Of a DNA stretch of 64,000 bases, positions 23,255-34,900 are shown one piece after another (position 1 is the stretch's first letter; every line of letters begins with the position of its first letter). A program made the translations under genes and the position numbers. The stretch is from Polytrichum commune (lineage: Eukaryota > Streptophyta > Polytrichopsida > Polytrichales > Polytrichaceae). Location: positions 20,522,001-20,586,000 of the forward strand of contig OX485804.1 in assembly GCA_950295325.1 (NCBI GenBank). Reading direction: 5' to 3'. The notes under the pieces are model-generated. The model worked only from the letters and a program-made list of their open reading frames with translations. It did not search any database and was not told the DNA's origin.

Positions 23255-23965
23255 ATATTTTATGTTGCTCATAAAGAGAATCGTGGGTGATAGCAAAAGT
23301 ACATTAACACCTAACTAATTGCATGTGAATTATTAACTACTAACATACGAGTCTCATAGCACATATTGCACACACCCTTGCATTGTTGGATATTTTGAAG
23401 AGAAGAAAGGAAAAAGAATCGTTGATGTTCTTGCATTGACATGAATGTGAGTCCGTTCTTGTCATACTAATCATGGTTATCCATGATGTATGAGGTGCAT
23501 TGCCTTCCGATCAAAAGGTTAGCTTTATAAGGTGGAAGGGGGTGAAGGTGTGGGTGGGACGGGGGGCTTGTCAGTTGTCCAAAATTTCTCTTGTTCATGA
23601 TAAAGTACGAGAAAAACATTATGGCGATCAAGTAAATTGCTATTGACTCCTAAAATTTTTGTATTGCCATAGTGGGGACCCTAAAACATATGATGCAGTC
23701 CCTCAACATGGTTCACTTTCACTTCACACTAAGCTTGAAGGTGCATCGATTGCAAATTGGATTCCTACTTCCCATGGCATGGCCTATGGATGGTTTTCAA
23801 AGGGCCTTAGATTCTCATGGTCAAGGCCTTTGGTTTGTTTGCAAAGTGACCCTTATGATTGGGTGTTCTTGCAAAATGCATAGAAGATTGTGAGCCAAGT
23901 AGTAATGGAATTGCTAATGACCCAAATCTAGTAACGGCCACATTTAATTTAGTAGCAGTTTCAAA
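23255..23965. other. No gene recognised; fragment distantly like MITE family A
   Basis: At 23695-23830 the order TTCACTTCACACTA.GCTTGA, then TGGATTCCTAC, then CCATGGCATG, then TTTTCAAA resembles the internal part of family A, but no family A ends are present. The rest is unremarkable. Confidence 0.35.
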
Positions 23966-23972
23966 CATAACA

Positions 23973-24116
23973 ATATTAAGCCATGTGCGTTCGTTCATGT
24001 GGGCCTTGAGAACACAAGCATGAGATGCCCCAACCTAGTGTAGATTCAAACTTAATCATGGTGCATCCCATGATTATATTCTTAGGGCCCACATGAATGA
24101 ACGCACATTGCTTAAT
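23973..24116. repeat. Hairpin with ~32-bp arms
   Basis: ATATTAAG.CATGTGCGTTCGTTCATGTGGGCC at 23973-24005 is complementary to 24085-24116 with few mismatches; loop about 80 bases. Probably a small foldback element. No ORF. Confidence 0.65.
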
Positions 24117-24196
24117 AATTTGACGTACTTGGTCAATTCTTATGAGTATATTTACGTTTAGGAATGCGGATGTTGTGGTCGATTGACATAAGCTTA

Positions 24197-25097
24197 GGGC
24201 CAGTTTACACTACGGTGGAGAAGGCCTCCGGTCGGTCAAGAATGCTTGGCCAAGACATGGTTATATGAGGCAAATGGTGGATGTGCCGGAGAAGAATTAA
24301 AGGCAATAAAATATTTCTTAACGAGTCTTGACCTGTTGAAGTCTAAACACCTAGAGGAGAAGTTTAGCGGAGAAGTCCACCGGAGAAGTTCACTGGTGAA
24401 GAGAAGTTCACCTAATGGTAAAGATTTTTTGTGATAAAAAACCATAATTATGTACATTCACATTGTATCAAAAGATTTCAACAAGAATTGTGTAATATAA
24501 TGTTCAATTTTATTTAAAAGATAATGAAAATTGCCAAATTGCCAATTGTCAAGTTTGGCCCATGTAGGAAATAAATGTCTCCTTGGGTGTTTAAGAATGA
24601 AGAGGGGAAAACCCATACACATTGGACAAAGCACTACTCTTTGGTATTATTTAAGACATGCTCTCCTCTTCTTCATCCTCATCAATTTCTCTCTTCTTAT
24701 CTTTGATCTTCAATCATGGATAATCGAAGAAGAGAGATTTTGTGCTCTCTTATGATCTTTATGGTTCTAAAGTGTTTTATCGTTTCAACTATGGCGATAC
24801 AAAAAACCATCATGTATCACCATAATGCTTCAATTATGATGATGGCATATTTTTTTCTTTGGGAGCAAGGAGAGGGTGGTGTGGAAATTTGACAAGCCAA
24901 GTGGATATGTGTCACAATTTCTTCTTGGATCATATAATGCAAAAATGTTCAAAGATCGTGTACGGGTGAGTAAGCCTACTTTTATTTATTTATGTCATTT
25001 GCTTGGACCCATGTTGAGCAAGAAAGATACAAAATTAAGACTTTGTATTCCAATAGAGTGTAGAATTGCACAAAAAAATCGCTAAGGAGCTACTACA

Positions 25098-25138
<41 letters not shown>

Positions 25139-25468
25139 CTTGCCAACACCTTAGGTTTTGAAAAAAACCAGATCTAAAATCTACGGTCCAGATCTGTTTT
25201 TGAAAATTACTTTTTTATTGAGTTGGGCTTCTCCGGCCTCTTGAGGCCGGACAAGAAACTCCTCCTCCGGAGAAGCCCAACTCCAAAAAGTGCCGCCATG
25301 TAGGCGGCCATGTCATTTTATCATCCATGAGAAAAGTTCACCACCATTGTTTTCTTCACCTAGTGTAAACACCCACCGGTCAAGAGTTGCATTTTCGACC
25401 AATCACAATTGAGAAACGCCCTTTTTTTCATGACCGGTGGACTTCTCCACCATAGTGTAAACCGGCCC
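24197..25468 (+). mobile_element. PIF/Harbinger element with relict transposase, TTA target duplication
   Basis: TIRs begin GGGCCAGTTTACACTACGGT (left) and GGGCCGGTTTACACTATGGT (right, complement) and stay similar for about 40 bases (GGAGAAG, CCGGTC). TTA flanks at 24194-24196 and 25469-25471. A transposase remnant lies at 24716-25085, then a pure AG tract (25099-25135) and an internal inverted repeat TTGGGCTTCTCCGG/CCGGAGAAGCCCAA (25223-25292). A full-length element would be larger, so the catalytic region has been deleted. Confidence 0.82.
24716..25085 (+). pseudogene. Harbinger-type transposase remnant, frameshifted and truncated
   Basis: First frame 24716-24892 starts MDNRRREIL. The frame that resumes at 24876 is +1 relative to it and carries MFKDRVRVSKPTFIYLCHLL, then KKDTKLRLCIPIECRIA, then stops at 25083-25085. 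The order F+x.+(R/V)S..TF..L...L.P.L.K.DT..R..IP...R.A is the conserved region just before the DDE nuclease domain in HARBI1-like proteins. The DDE core is missing. A TATTATTTAAG box and CT-rich leader (24645-24710) precede the ATG. Confidence 0.75.
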
Positions 25469-25471
25469 TTA

Positions 25472-26615
25472 CTTACAAATAATTCAATTACACGTGATGT
25501 GTGCTCTATTGGACCTCAGATGTTGTTGGTGCTTGCAAAGTGGATCTATTGAAGGTCTTTTTTTTAGGATTTAGTGTTTTTGAAAATGCATAAAAGGATT
25601 TCATAACATGTAAGCTTATTCAACTTTGAGGTGGTGCTCTCTTTCCAATTTCAAATACTGACATGGTAGTTGCCTGGTAACAACTAGCTAGATACTTTGC
25701 CAAAGACACGGGATTGTATGCATGTTGCATATGAGTGCCTACTAAAATATCTCAAGCATAATTTTCACTTCATTCCTAAGCCCAAACAAAAAACCCTCAA
25801 GGTAGAGAGAAAGACCTTTTAATATCTCGAAGCCAAGGGAGAGAGGGAATTGTCACATACAAGCGTACCTCTCATCCATCTAACGCAGCAACTTGACCCC
25901 CTATAAGTTTGTTACTGATCCATATTAAATGACTCAGGCTAGACTAAGTCGGGGTTTTTAAAACTAATTTTGATGTCAATTCGATTGGAAATAGTATCAT
26001 CCAGGTTGCATGTTACTTCGTGAATTTCTTGGGTTAGAGGTATGTTCATATGCGATAATTCCCTCCCTCCAAAGCGGAGTAAGTTGGAGAATTACTAGCA
26101 ACTCTCTAGCAACTCTCGTGAAAAGTTCAACAATATTGAAGGAAATTGGTCAAGTTTTTAAGTACGTTGATAATCACATTTAGTGAGGGTTGGCTACTAG
26201 TGCATGTGGGAAAATTAGTGAAGGTGATAATAAACTTCTTTTCGTTATGAAATTAGCGCCACCAGAAGATTCATGGTTTCGGGAGCCCAAAGCGTCTCGT
26301 AGCTTGGAGCTCATTTGGTCCCTCCCATTCAGTCGCCCGGGATTGAGATCTCCCACATTCTTTGTTGTGAAAACAATTGCTAACACAACGAAACAACACA
26401 ACAAGGAAAAGTGGGAAATCAATGGTTGTGAAAACAACACAACAATTTTCTTCTCCGTCAATGTTTTCCTTAGGTAGGCAATTCCACCACACCATTTACA
26501 ATGCTTGAAGTTGAAGTTGTTGTTGTTGCTAATGCTGCAATTGTTGCACCATCTAAAAATGAATGATTCTCAAAGTTACGACCTCCTGCGAGCTTCAAAA
26601 CACCTTACAACAAAC
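25472..26615. other. No gene recognised
   Basis: Open frames at 26180-26495 on both strands overlap each other and have no motifs. No terminal repeats found. Confidence 0.4.
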
Positions 26616-26617
26616 AC

Positions 26618-27500
26618 ACACTAATTTTGTTCGTAAACAAGCATGTATTCATGAACTAAACACCACCCCGTTTAGCCCTCACTAATTTTGAGATATGGCC
26701 AAATAGAATGGAGCAGAGTTCGGGAAGTTTTTGAAGCCTTAGCGTCTAATTGCCGGTAGTTGCTACGAAGGGTCGGAGTTTTTCCAATTTACATCGGCAA
26801 GAGCCAGTCTTTTGTAAAATCAATCGGCCAATTGCCTTTATTTTCATATTTTCATTGGTCAATATCCGATTATATGGAATTCATATCGCACTAATTGTTT
26901 AAAAAATGTATGAAAAGTAATTAGAAATCATTTCTTAGTACAAAATCTTGAATAAGTGAAAAGAAAGGCATGTTCAAAACTTTAAATTTGAAGAGTAAAT
27001 ATCCTTGGCAGGAATTGAACCTAGCAATGCCTTCACCGCTTGAAGGCCAAGGGTCCCCCAATTCTTCATAGAAGCAATTGGATTTGGTCATGGAAAGGTT
27101 CCATAATTCAAAAAGTTGAAGGTTTAGGGTACTTCCTCAATTGCATCATTAGATGCCCCAGACAAATAACGCTCTGGATGCTTCCGGTTGAAATCCAGTA
27201 ACTCACAAGAAGAATCGGCTACATTTCCGGGACATTTTCTGGTCCATCGGCTAATTGCCGGAGGATTGAAATTATAGTCGGATTGCCATCCGATGGTTGA
27301 AAATTTGGACCGGCCATGAGGGGAAATCCATCGGCTGATAATGAAGTAGCCGTCGGTTTTCCCCGAACATAGGAATGGAGAATTAGTACCACACGGGCTA
27401 ATTTTGTTCGTAAACAAGCATGTACTCATGAATTAAGTACCACTCCGTAAAAGTTTCGGACATCACTAATTTTGAGATATGGCCAAATGGAACGGAGGAT
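26618..27500 (+). repeat. Pair of ~100-bp direct repeats 780 bp apart, with tRNA-like segment between
   Basis: 26620-26718 and 27398-27498 share CTAATTTTGTTCGTAAACAA, GCATGTA.TCATGAA.TAA, ACCAC.CCGT and ACTAATTTTGAGATATGGCC. The second copy is followed by a further repeat of GGA.AATTAGTAC.ACA (27378 and 27497). The region between is rich in ATCGGCTA/CCGGT motifs. This layout could be a TRIM-like element with short LTRs, but no PBS or polypurine tract is evident. Confidence 0.45.
27003..27056 (-). other. tRNA-like fragment (D-arm plus T-arm, no anticodon arm)
   Basis: On the minus strand TTGGCCTTCAAGCGGTGAAG resembles a D arm and GGTTCAATTCC matches the Pol III B box (GGTTCRANNCC). Only about a dozen bases separate them, so the anticodon arm is absent. 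Could be a tRNA pseudogene, a SINE head or chance. Confidence 0.3.
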
Positions 27501-27655
27501 TAGTACTACATGCACTAATTCCCATTAAGTGCACACTAACAAAGTACGACTATATTGACGTTTGGGCATGCGGATGGGGTGGCAGGTGGTGTGAGTGGAG
27601 GGGAGAAGCAAGCTTGCCTACTTACGTACATAGGTCAGTGGGCCATGTGCGGCCA

Positions 27656-28148
27656 ATGGTATCTTCGCCTCCGTAAACTCCTCATCCATTGCGAAGGTGA
27701 AAAACGCACAAAAATGTAGAATAACATGTAAACAAGGCACTTTTAGAGGATTTGACTCCGGAAATAGAGTGAGAGATCCCGATTGAGTTGCGTGTTGTCG
27801 AATTGGAATGAATCGGCTGGCCCTCAATCATGTAGGGGATTGGTTTTCACTGGAGTCTCTCTCATCCTCGATGCATGAGTTTACGTAGACGCCACGAATC
27901 CCAAGCTCAGGGTTCACAGCGTCTAGGTGTGTATGTAAACTCATCCGTCGTGGATGAAGGGGGCTCTGTTGTGGTAAAAACAAGTCTCCACAAAGTTGAG
28001 GGCTGATTCATTCTGAATGAAACTCCACTAGGCTAATTTGGGGTCTCTGATGTTATTTATGCAATCGGGTTGTCTTTAATTAGGCATGCACATCCTATAA
28101 TCCAAATGTAATGTGTTTTCACCTTCACATAGACACCATAAACCCCTA
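27656..28148. repeat. Two adjoining family E MITE-like repeats in opposed orientation
   Basis: Copy 27656-27904 shares GACTCCGGAAATA, GGAATGAATCGGC and ATGCATGAGTTTACGTAGAC with 37401-37645. Copy 27910-28148 begins GGGTTCACAGCGTCTAGGTG and ends CACATAGACACCATAAACCC, its own inverted ends. They abut around 27905. Confidence 0.5.
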
Positions 28149-28561
28149 GCCCCCCAACACTATAATCCACCCTCCATATATATTAAAACACTTTGACTAT
28201 ACGACACATTTCCCGTCTACCAAACTTTGTAGTCGTAATTTACCTCCGTAGCATGACTATGACGCTTGTAATATGACATTTGTAGGTCCAATTTGTCATA
28301 CACATAATAGATGTGATTAATGTAGCATAAGTGGTGGGAGCCCGGTGGGAATATTATGAGCATCGTTCTTCAATACAAATGCTCTTTCATACTTAGGTGT
28401 CTTGATTGTGTATACATCTTGACATTTTGCATTGAAATAGACCACTTTCTTGCCAAAAAATCCTCAATGATAGTGCCACATTTGAGGCCAAAATGTCATG
28501 TTACCAAGAATATGACATGTGGATAATACAACACTTCATCATGCGATCCAATGGACGGGGA

Positions 28562-28975
28562 GGACCGACCGCTAGTTACAGATGAACCAATTGAGTTTGA
28601 GAAATAAACAGTTTTAAGTTCGATACTTTAGGAAAATTACTAATCATTTTAAAACACTCTATGGAATATACTCCAACTTAATAAAGAAACACCAAAAGAT
28701 CAAAACATGTAATCGGTTGGACTTGGGAACACTATGTAGCATTTGGACCAACGTTTGGGAAGATTTTAGACATGATTGGTCAAGATCCTAGTGTTTCCAA
28801 GTACAACCGGTTATATGTTGTGATCTTTCAATTTTCTTTTATTCATTTCAGGTTTATTCCATAGATTCCTCTAAAATGATGGGTAATTTTCCCGAAGTCA
28901 CGAACTTCAATTGGTTAATTCTCAAACTAAATTGGTTCATCCGTAACAAAAGTCGGCTCACCTCACTCATTGATT
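28562..28975. repeat. Palindrome built from two inverted family D repeats
   Basis: The left copy 28562-28740 and right copy 28755-28975 are inverted. Complementary landmarks are AGTTACAGATGAACC / GGTTCATCCGTAAC, ATCATTTTA / TAAAATGAT, AAAGATC..AACATG / TGTTGTGATCTTT, and GGACTTGGGAACACTA / TAGTGTTTCCAAGT. A transcript would form a stem of roughly 170 bp. Confidence 0.6.
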
Positions 28976-28979
28976 TGGC

Positions 28980-29705
28980 CCCAAGCAAGATCACATTTGC
29001 CCATGGTTGGGCCCCTCCCCGGGCACGCCTCCTTCATTGCCCATATGAAGCATGTGCTCCTTGCCCGCTCCGCCCGACTTCAAAAAAATAAAATTGCCTT
29101 TGCATTCTTGAAGGCCGCTTGTCCATATAACCCATATTGAGTGCACTTCATCTTCAAGGTCCAAAATCCAATATATGAGTTCACATCCATTGACTAAATA
29201 AGCAATTGATTGGGATTTCATTTTAGAAGTGAATCCGTCAATAAAGCATTTTAATTAACTTGGAAGTCAGAAATATTACAAAACCCTCATTAGCACCAAA
29301 GTTATAATTTGTGTGACTTACTATTGAAAGGGTCTTTGTCATTCTAACTAAGTGTGATTGAATATAATTAATTATAATCAATCCTAATCAAGCCCATTAA
29401 ATCAAGAAGTATGCTCACCAAATTAATCAAGCGTAAGTAATTATAACATGCACTTACTTGAATTAATCATGATTTAATTCAAATACAAGGTATGATGTGC
29501 TTAATTACACTTGTTTAGAATGACAAAGACCCTTTCAATGGTAAGTCACAAAAATCATAACCTCAGTGCTAATGAGAGTTTTGTAATATTGTTTTCCTTC
29601 CAAGTTAATTACATGCTTTATTGACAGTTTTCGCATCCGGGCAGTGAAGGAAGCGTGCCAAGGGCGGGGCCCAACCCTGGGAAGATGTGATCTAGCCCAG
29701 GGCAT
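28980..29705. mobile_element. Long palindromic element (family P), inserted left arm
   Basis: Outer arms 28988-29046 and 29637-29697 (AGATCACAT, GGTTGGGCCC, GCACGC.TCCTTCA.TGCCC) and inner arms 29236-29347 and 29514-29626 (AATAAAGCAT, TAATTAACTTGGAAG, AGGGTCTTTGTCATTCTA) form one palindrome. About 190 extra bases sit in the left arm. The outer arm recurs at 60255-60606. No ORF. Confidence 0.65.
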
Positions 29706-29907
29706 TGATTTGGACCACTTATGCCCAAAACCCTCCCCGGACACTCGTGCCATCAAACGTGCCTTAATAAAGCAAGAGAATGGCATTGGGGATGTCCCTT
29801 GCTAGCCAGTTCTCATAAATTCCAACATTTGTGCCACATAAGTTACAAGAGGAACATGTTTAATAACTTCAAATGCTGCCCCTGCAAGCAATGCAAGCAA
29901 GTACTTA

Positions 29908-30405
29908 GGGCCACTTCACACACGAGACTGAGAGCCCGTGACCATTTCACTTCAAGCACTCTCATTGGTGGAAAGCGCGGAGCCGGTCAAGTTCACTTCA
30001 CACTACGCTTGAGGGACCAATGGAGTTTTTGAATGCAAGATGAATGTAAAGTCTACATGGATTCCTACATGGCATCCAATGGATCATGTTTCATGGTCAC
30101 TTGGACTATTTTCAAAAACCACCTCTTGGAGGTAGGCCTAACAAAAATTTAGGAGACCATGGCACTCCAAACGCTCACAACCATTGATATACTCTCTTTT
30201 ATCATGTGTGAGGACCCGCATGAATAAAAATTCATTGAAAGTGCACTTGGTTGAGGGATTGGTCACGTGTGACTTCACAGTACACTTGAGGGTCCATGAC
30301 CACACTACATGATGTTGGAGGTGTGTTGGGATGGCCTTTGGACGCTTTCTTTTGGGTGGTCACAAATTCATGGTCACAGCTCTTGGCTCATGTGTGAAGT
30401 GGCCC
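29908..30405 (-). mobile_element. Harbinger-like MITE family A copy
   Basis: TIR GGGCCACTTCACACACGAG left, complement right; TTA at 29905-29907 and 30406-30408. 498 bp, reverse orientation to the 20.4-kb copy. Internal landmarks: AAGCACTCTCATTGGTGG, CTACATGGATTCCTACATGG, CACCTCTTGGAGGTAGGCCT. Non-coding. Confidence 0.85.
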
Positions 30406-30440
30406 TTAACACACGAGTCGACAAGCATTTACTTAACTTA

Positions 30441-30921
30441 GGGCCACTTCACACACAAGCCAAGGGATGTGATCATGAAATTGTGAGAGCCCAAAACAAA
30501 GTGTCCAAAGGCCGTCCCAACACACCTCCAAAATCATGTAATGTGAAGTCATATGTGACTGGGCCCTCAACCAAATGTTATTTCAATGAATTTCTATTCA
30601 TGTCGGTCCTTGCACATGATAAAATAGAATAAACCAACAGTGGTGAACGTTCAGGGTGCCATAGTCTCTTGGGTTTGTGTTAGACCTACCTCCAAGAGGT
30701 GGTTTTTGAAAATAGTCAAAGTGACCATAAAACATGATTCATTTTATGCCATGTAGGAATCCATGTAGACTTTACATCCATCTTACATTCACTTATATAC
30801 TATGTTGGTCCGTCAAGCGTAGTGTGAAGTAGCAAACTTGGATCGGCTCCACCTTTTCCACCAATGAGAGTGCTTGAAGTGTAATGGTCACGGGCTCTCA
30901 GTCTCGTGTGTGAAGTGGCCC
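30441..30921 (+). mobile_element. Harbinger-like MITE family A copy, 35 bp from an inverted copy
   Basis: Family A ends; TTA at 30438-30440 but TAA at 30922-30924, so the duplication is imperfect. Lies inverted to 29908-30405, giving a 1-kb foldback arrangement with a 35-bp spacer. Confidence 0.8.
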
Positions 30922-31784
30922 TAAGTAAGTACTTGCAATGGCGCCCTCAACTTCAGCACCTTTGCCACAGGCAAGAGGGACAAAACCCTAAAATAGTGTG
31001 TAGCCTCCAAGTTGCTCTTTTAAGCTTATTGAACATCGGAATTGTGTTTAAATACCTTGAAGTAGTCTAGTCCAAGTTGTTTGAGATGAATCGACCATAA
31101 AATCATAGGGGGTCACTTAGTAAGTGTCAAATTTTTATGTTGCACAGATAAGAGGTCTACTAGATATTGTATTTAGTGTCACTGATCTTGTTTGCCTTGC
31201 TCAAAATCAATTGTAAATCGCCCATATATCATCATCACACACTCAATGCAAACCTAACATTATACTTCATTCTTTAGAAGAAGAAAAAAACTTGTGCATT
31301 GTAGATTCACAATGTTGCAATTATTTGACACTTACTAAGTGACTTTTCACCCAGATTTCAATCACCCGGGACAACATTTCATTACATACTTGTTAGGATG
31401 CAAAATAGACCAAACTTTGTTTCAATAAGTGGCATGGGTTTCATCCAAATTTCAATCACCCATGACAATACTTGGAAACTTATTTAAAAGGAAGTGTCGT
31501 TAGAGTATTTACCATGATGACATAACAATACCATGTGACACTAGATTCAATGTTTAGTGTAGTGTATCCAAATCAATGTAGTGAGATTAGGTTGAGATGA
31601 ACCAACTATGAACCTATAAGGGAGTACTTACATCTACACCATACCCCCTTACATGGTTGTCACAAATCATGAGCCTTGATTTCTTTCACAAATGGCAAGT
31701 TTCTACTCCATGAAACGCATGCGTTTCACATGCGTTTCATGGATTTGAAATATGTGGCCACTACATCAATGAATGAGGAGATCC

Positions 31785-31965
31785 GACCGCTAGTTATAGA
31801 TGAACCGGTTAAAGTTCAAAACTTTGTGAATGTAACCGATCATTTTAGAGGATACGTGGAATATACCTACAATTAGTAAAGAAAAACCAAAAGATCGCAA
31901 CATGGAACCAAGTGGACTTGGAAATACTAGGATCTTGATCAATTATGCCCAAAAATCTCCCGGGG
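31785..31965 (+). repeat. Family D dispersed repeat copy
   Basis: GACCGCTAGTTATAGATGAA, CGATCATTTTAGAGGA, TAAAGAAAAACCAAAAGATC, GTGGACTTGGAAATACTAGG and AATTATGCCCAAAAATCTCC in family order. Confidence 0.6.
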
Positions 31966-34900
31966 TACTACGCTAGATCGCTTTGATATGGAATTGCCAT
32001 TGTAAGTGCATGTGTTATGAAAGAATTCAACATAGCTAGGTGCAAGCATGGTAAAGTGGACCAAAATAATGCTCCGGTGTGTTAAAACTGTCATTTTTTG
32101 GGGTCAAAGGCCTAAAAGTAGAAGCAAAATGTTGTTTGAATTGAATTCTCTTCATGATGACCTCCATTTTTGTGTTAAATACTTGAATGCATAATATCAG
32201 GTTGAGATCTTCAAAACTTGTCAATAAAAGTGATGTTGAAAAGCAAATGGTTGAATCTGGTTTTGAACGCAAATTTCATGACCTTAAATATTTGGAAGTT
32301 GGAATTATTTTTCATATTCCTTGAATCCATTATGTACTCAAGGGCATCATCAAGAAACTTTGTACAAACCCATCAACTTAAAGTAATCTTATAATAAAAA
32401 ATTAGACAAATTAGACAAATACTTGTTCAATATCACCTATATGCACCCACTTGCACCGTCCTCTCAAGTATGTAGATTTTGCTTGAATCTTTTTTTTGGG
32501 GGTCATCATAAATTGATTGGCTTTGTACATCACTATTTTTTATTTTTTATTTTTTTTCTTCACAAAACTCAAAGTTAGTGTATATTTTTGAATCACTTTC
32601 ACTTAACACTAGGTAGGGATCAAGAGTTGTCCACTTTATTGTGCTTGCACCCAAATACAAAAGTTTGACCTAGATAGAACTATCATGTAAGTTACATGGA
32701 ACTTCCAAAATATCTTCTCGGCATCAAACACATGGAAACAACATGAGAATATATACAACTTCCAACCGTGTGTAAGTTTTTTTTTCAACAATTTCCCATT
32801 GTGAAGGGAATTATGTTAAAACTTGTTAAGTCTTTCATCTTAAATCATATCGTGTTTCCATAAAACAACTTGGTCTTTTAAGTGTTAACATGTTGACACT
32901 TTAAAATGGCAAAGATAGACTATGATAGCCTTCACAATAGTTGTTTGAGTCAAGGGATTGTCAACAAATATCGGAGTATGTTTTTTACATGGTCTACATG
33001 GCGGAAACTATATTCAAGATAACCCAATCTAATGAGGAAGTGAAAAGAATGTCAAATGCCACACCAATATTAACATATATGTGTTGTGTGTGTGATAGAG
33101 AATGTATCGAAGCTCAAGTCCTCTAATGTTTCTCTTTCTATTTATTAGACATATGCTCCTATTGGATGAATGTGTGATAAATGGTTGATTTGAGGTGGGG
33201 CTATTTTTGACACTTTCACATTCAAATATTGCAATATTGAACGTATCCATACAATGCCTTGAGGTCCATTACGGGTCTATTGGACCTTTTAGGGTTAATT
33301 TGTCTTATGAGCAAGGTTGCACAACACGTCAATAGCGGCTTGGACTTGGTGTGCCTCCACCTTTACAATGGTCATGGTCTTTGGAGTAGGTCACAGTCTA
33401 TTTGAACACCATGCGTTGTCTCAAAAAGGGCTGATAGTGTGTTCTACAATGTTTGCAAATCCAACTAAATCAAAATTGTAGTGTGTGATTTTAATTAGCG
33501 TTGATGTTGACATTCTTCTTATTTCTCAAATTCATATTCTTTTGGTTCAAAACTTCATATGACTTCTATGAGTCGTAATGATTGTCTACAAGTGTCGAAT
33601 GCACTCTGGAACATTGTTCTCCTCCAAATAAAAACAAAAACTACAAAGATTTTGCATGGTCTCTCTATTTTTGAGACATAAAATAGACGTCACGCCGAGC
33701 ATGGGACCCAAAATGATGACATGAGGTGGCAATTTCGAGTGTCTTCCTACAAGGAGGTAGTACCCATGATGAATACGGGCAATTTCCTAACTACATTTTA
33801 ATTGAAATCAATGGAGATTTTTTGTGACACCTTTCATGAAAGTTTTGGTGGTACCACTTTTTTCTCTCTTTTTTTTACACAATAATGTGAAGCAACACTT
33901 TCTCTCTCAAACATTTACCAAATGACGTGAATGAATCCTCTATATTACAAACTCTTCACATTACATCAAAACTCTCTCATCCCATCATCTCATTCCATTT
34001 CACTCCTTTCTACAACGATGTTTCAAGTTACATAACATTTATAACAATTTGGTTCTTGCGAATTATGTGGGCCATAAAACTATGAACATCTATGCTCTCT
34101 AAGACTAAATGCAATGTATAAAGTTCATTTTAAATGGACATGTGTTTGATTAGCCTTTGTTGTGGTATGTCCTCTAAATGTAGTCACCATACAATTTTCA
34201 CCAATGACCACAATTAGGAGGGCCAATCAAATTACTTGAGAAGAAAAGAGCATTTAGTGTGATGTCCCTCGATTTATGCATATCAACTATATTTCCTAAT
34301 TGGCTATATGCAATTTCCCAAACTAGATGAAATAATTTCCAAGTCAATCCAATGGTCAAATTTTGCATGTAGAATTGGAAGCAACTTTCATTATAAGTAA
34401 AAACAAACACCCTTGACTTCTCGGTTACCTCAATTGTATGGATGGATGAAAAATCAACATTCTACTTTATTGATGGACATAACATTTAGTTCAATCAATG
34501 AATAATGAAGATATTAGAACGAATATGTAAATCTTATCATGATTCTATCTGCATGACTATTGAAAAAAAATCCCCAAACATTATATTGTACAATCCTAGC
34601 ATATAAAGATAAACATGTTATAGTTAGAATATTAGACCTTGGCTAGTTTAATTACAATAGAGAAGAAAAAAAGGAAAGAAAAACAATACGACTCTAATGT
34701 TCTCATCCAACATTGATCATAGAGTCGCTTCACTTCGAGATGGTCTAAGTCAATATGTAACCTCGAAACGAGCATACTTTTACTTGAAATTTCGTGAAGT
34801 GGCCCCTTATAGGGCTACATACCTTAGAGTTTATTAGCCATTTCCTTGTGCCTTGATGCTACGACAAAGTCCTCTTGTAAGACAACGTTCTAACTAACTT

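Noticed and set aside
25099-25135. AG tract as a polypurine tract of an LTR retrotransposon
   Set aside because: It sits inside a TIR-bounded Harbinger element; it is a microsatellite at the deletion point.
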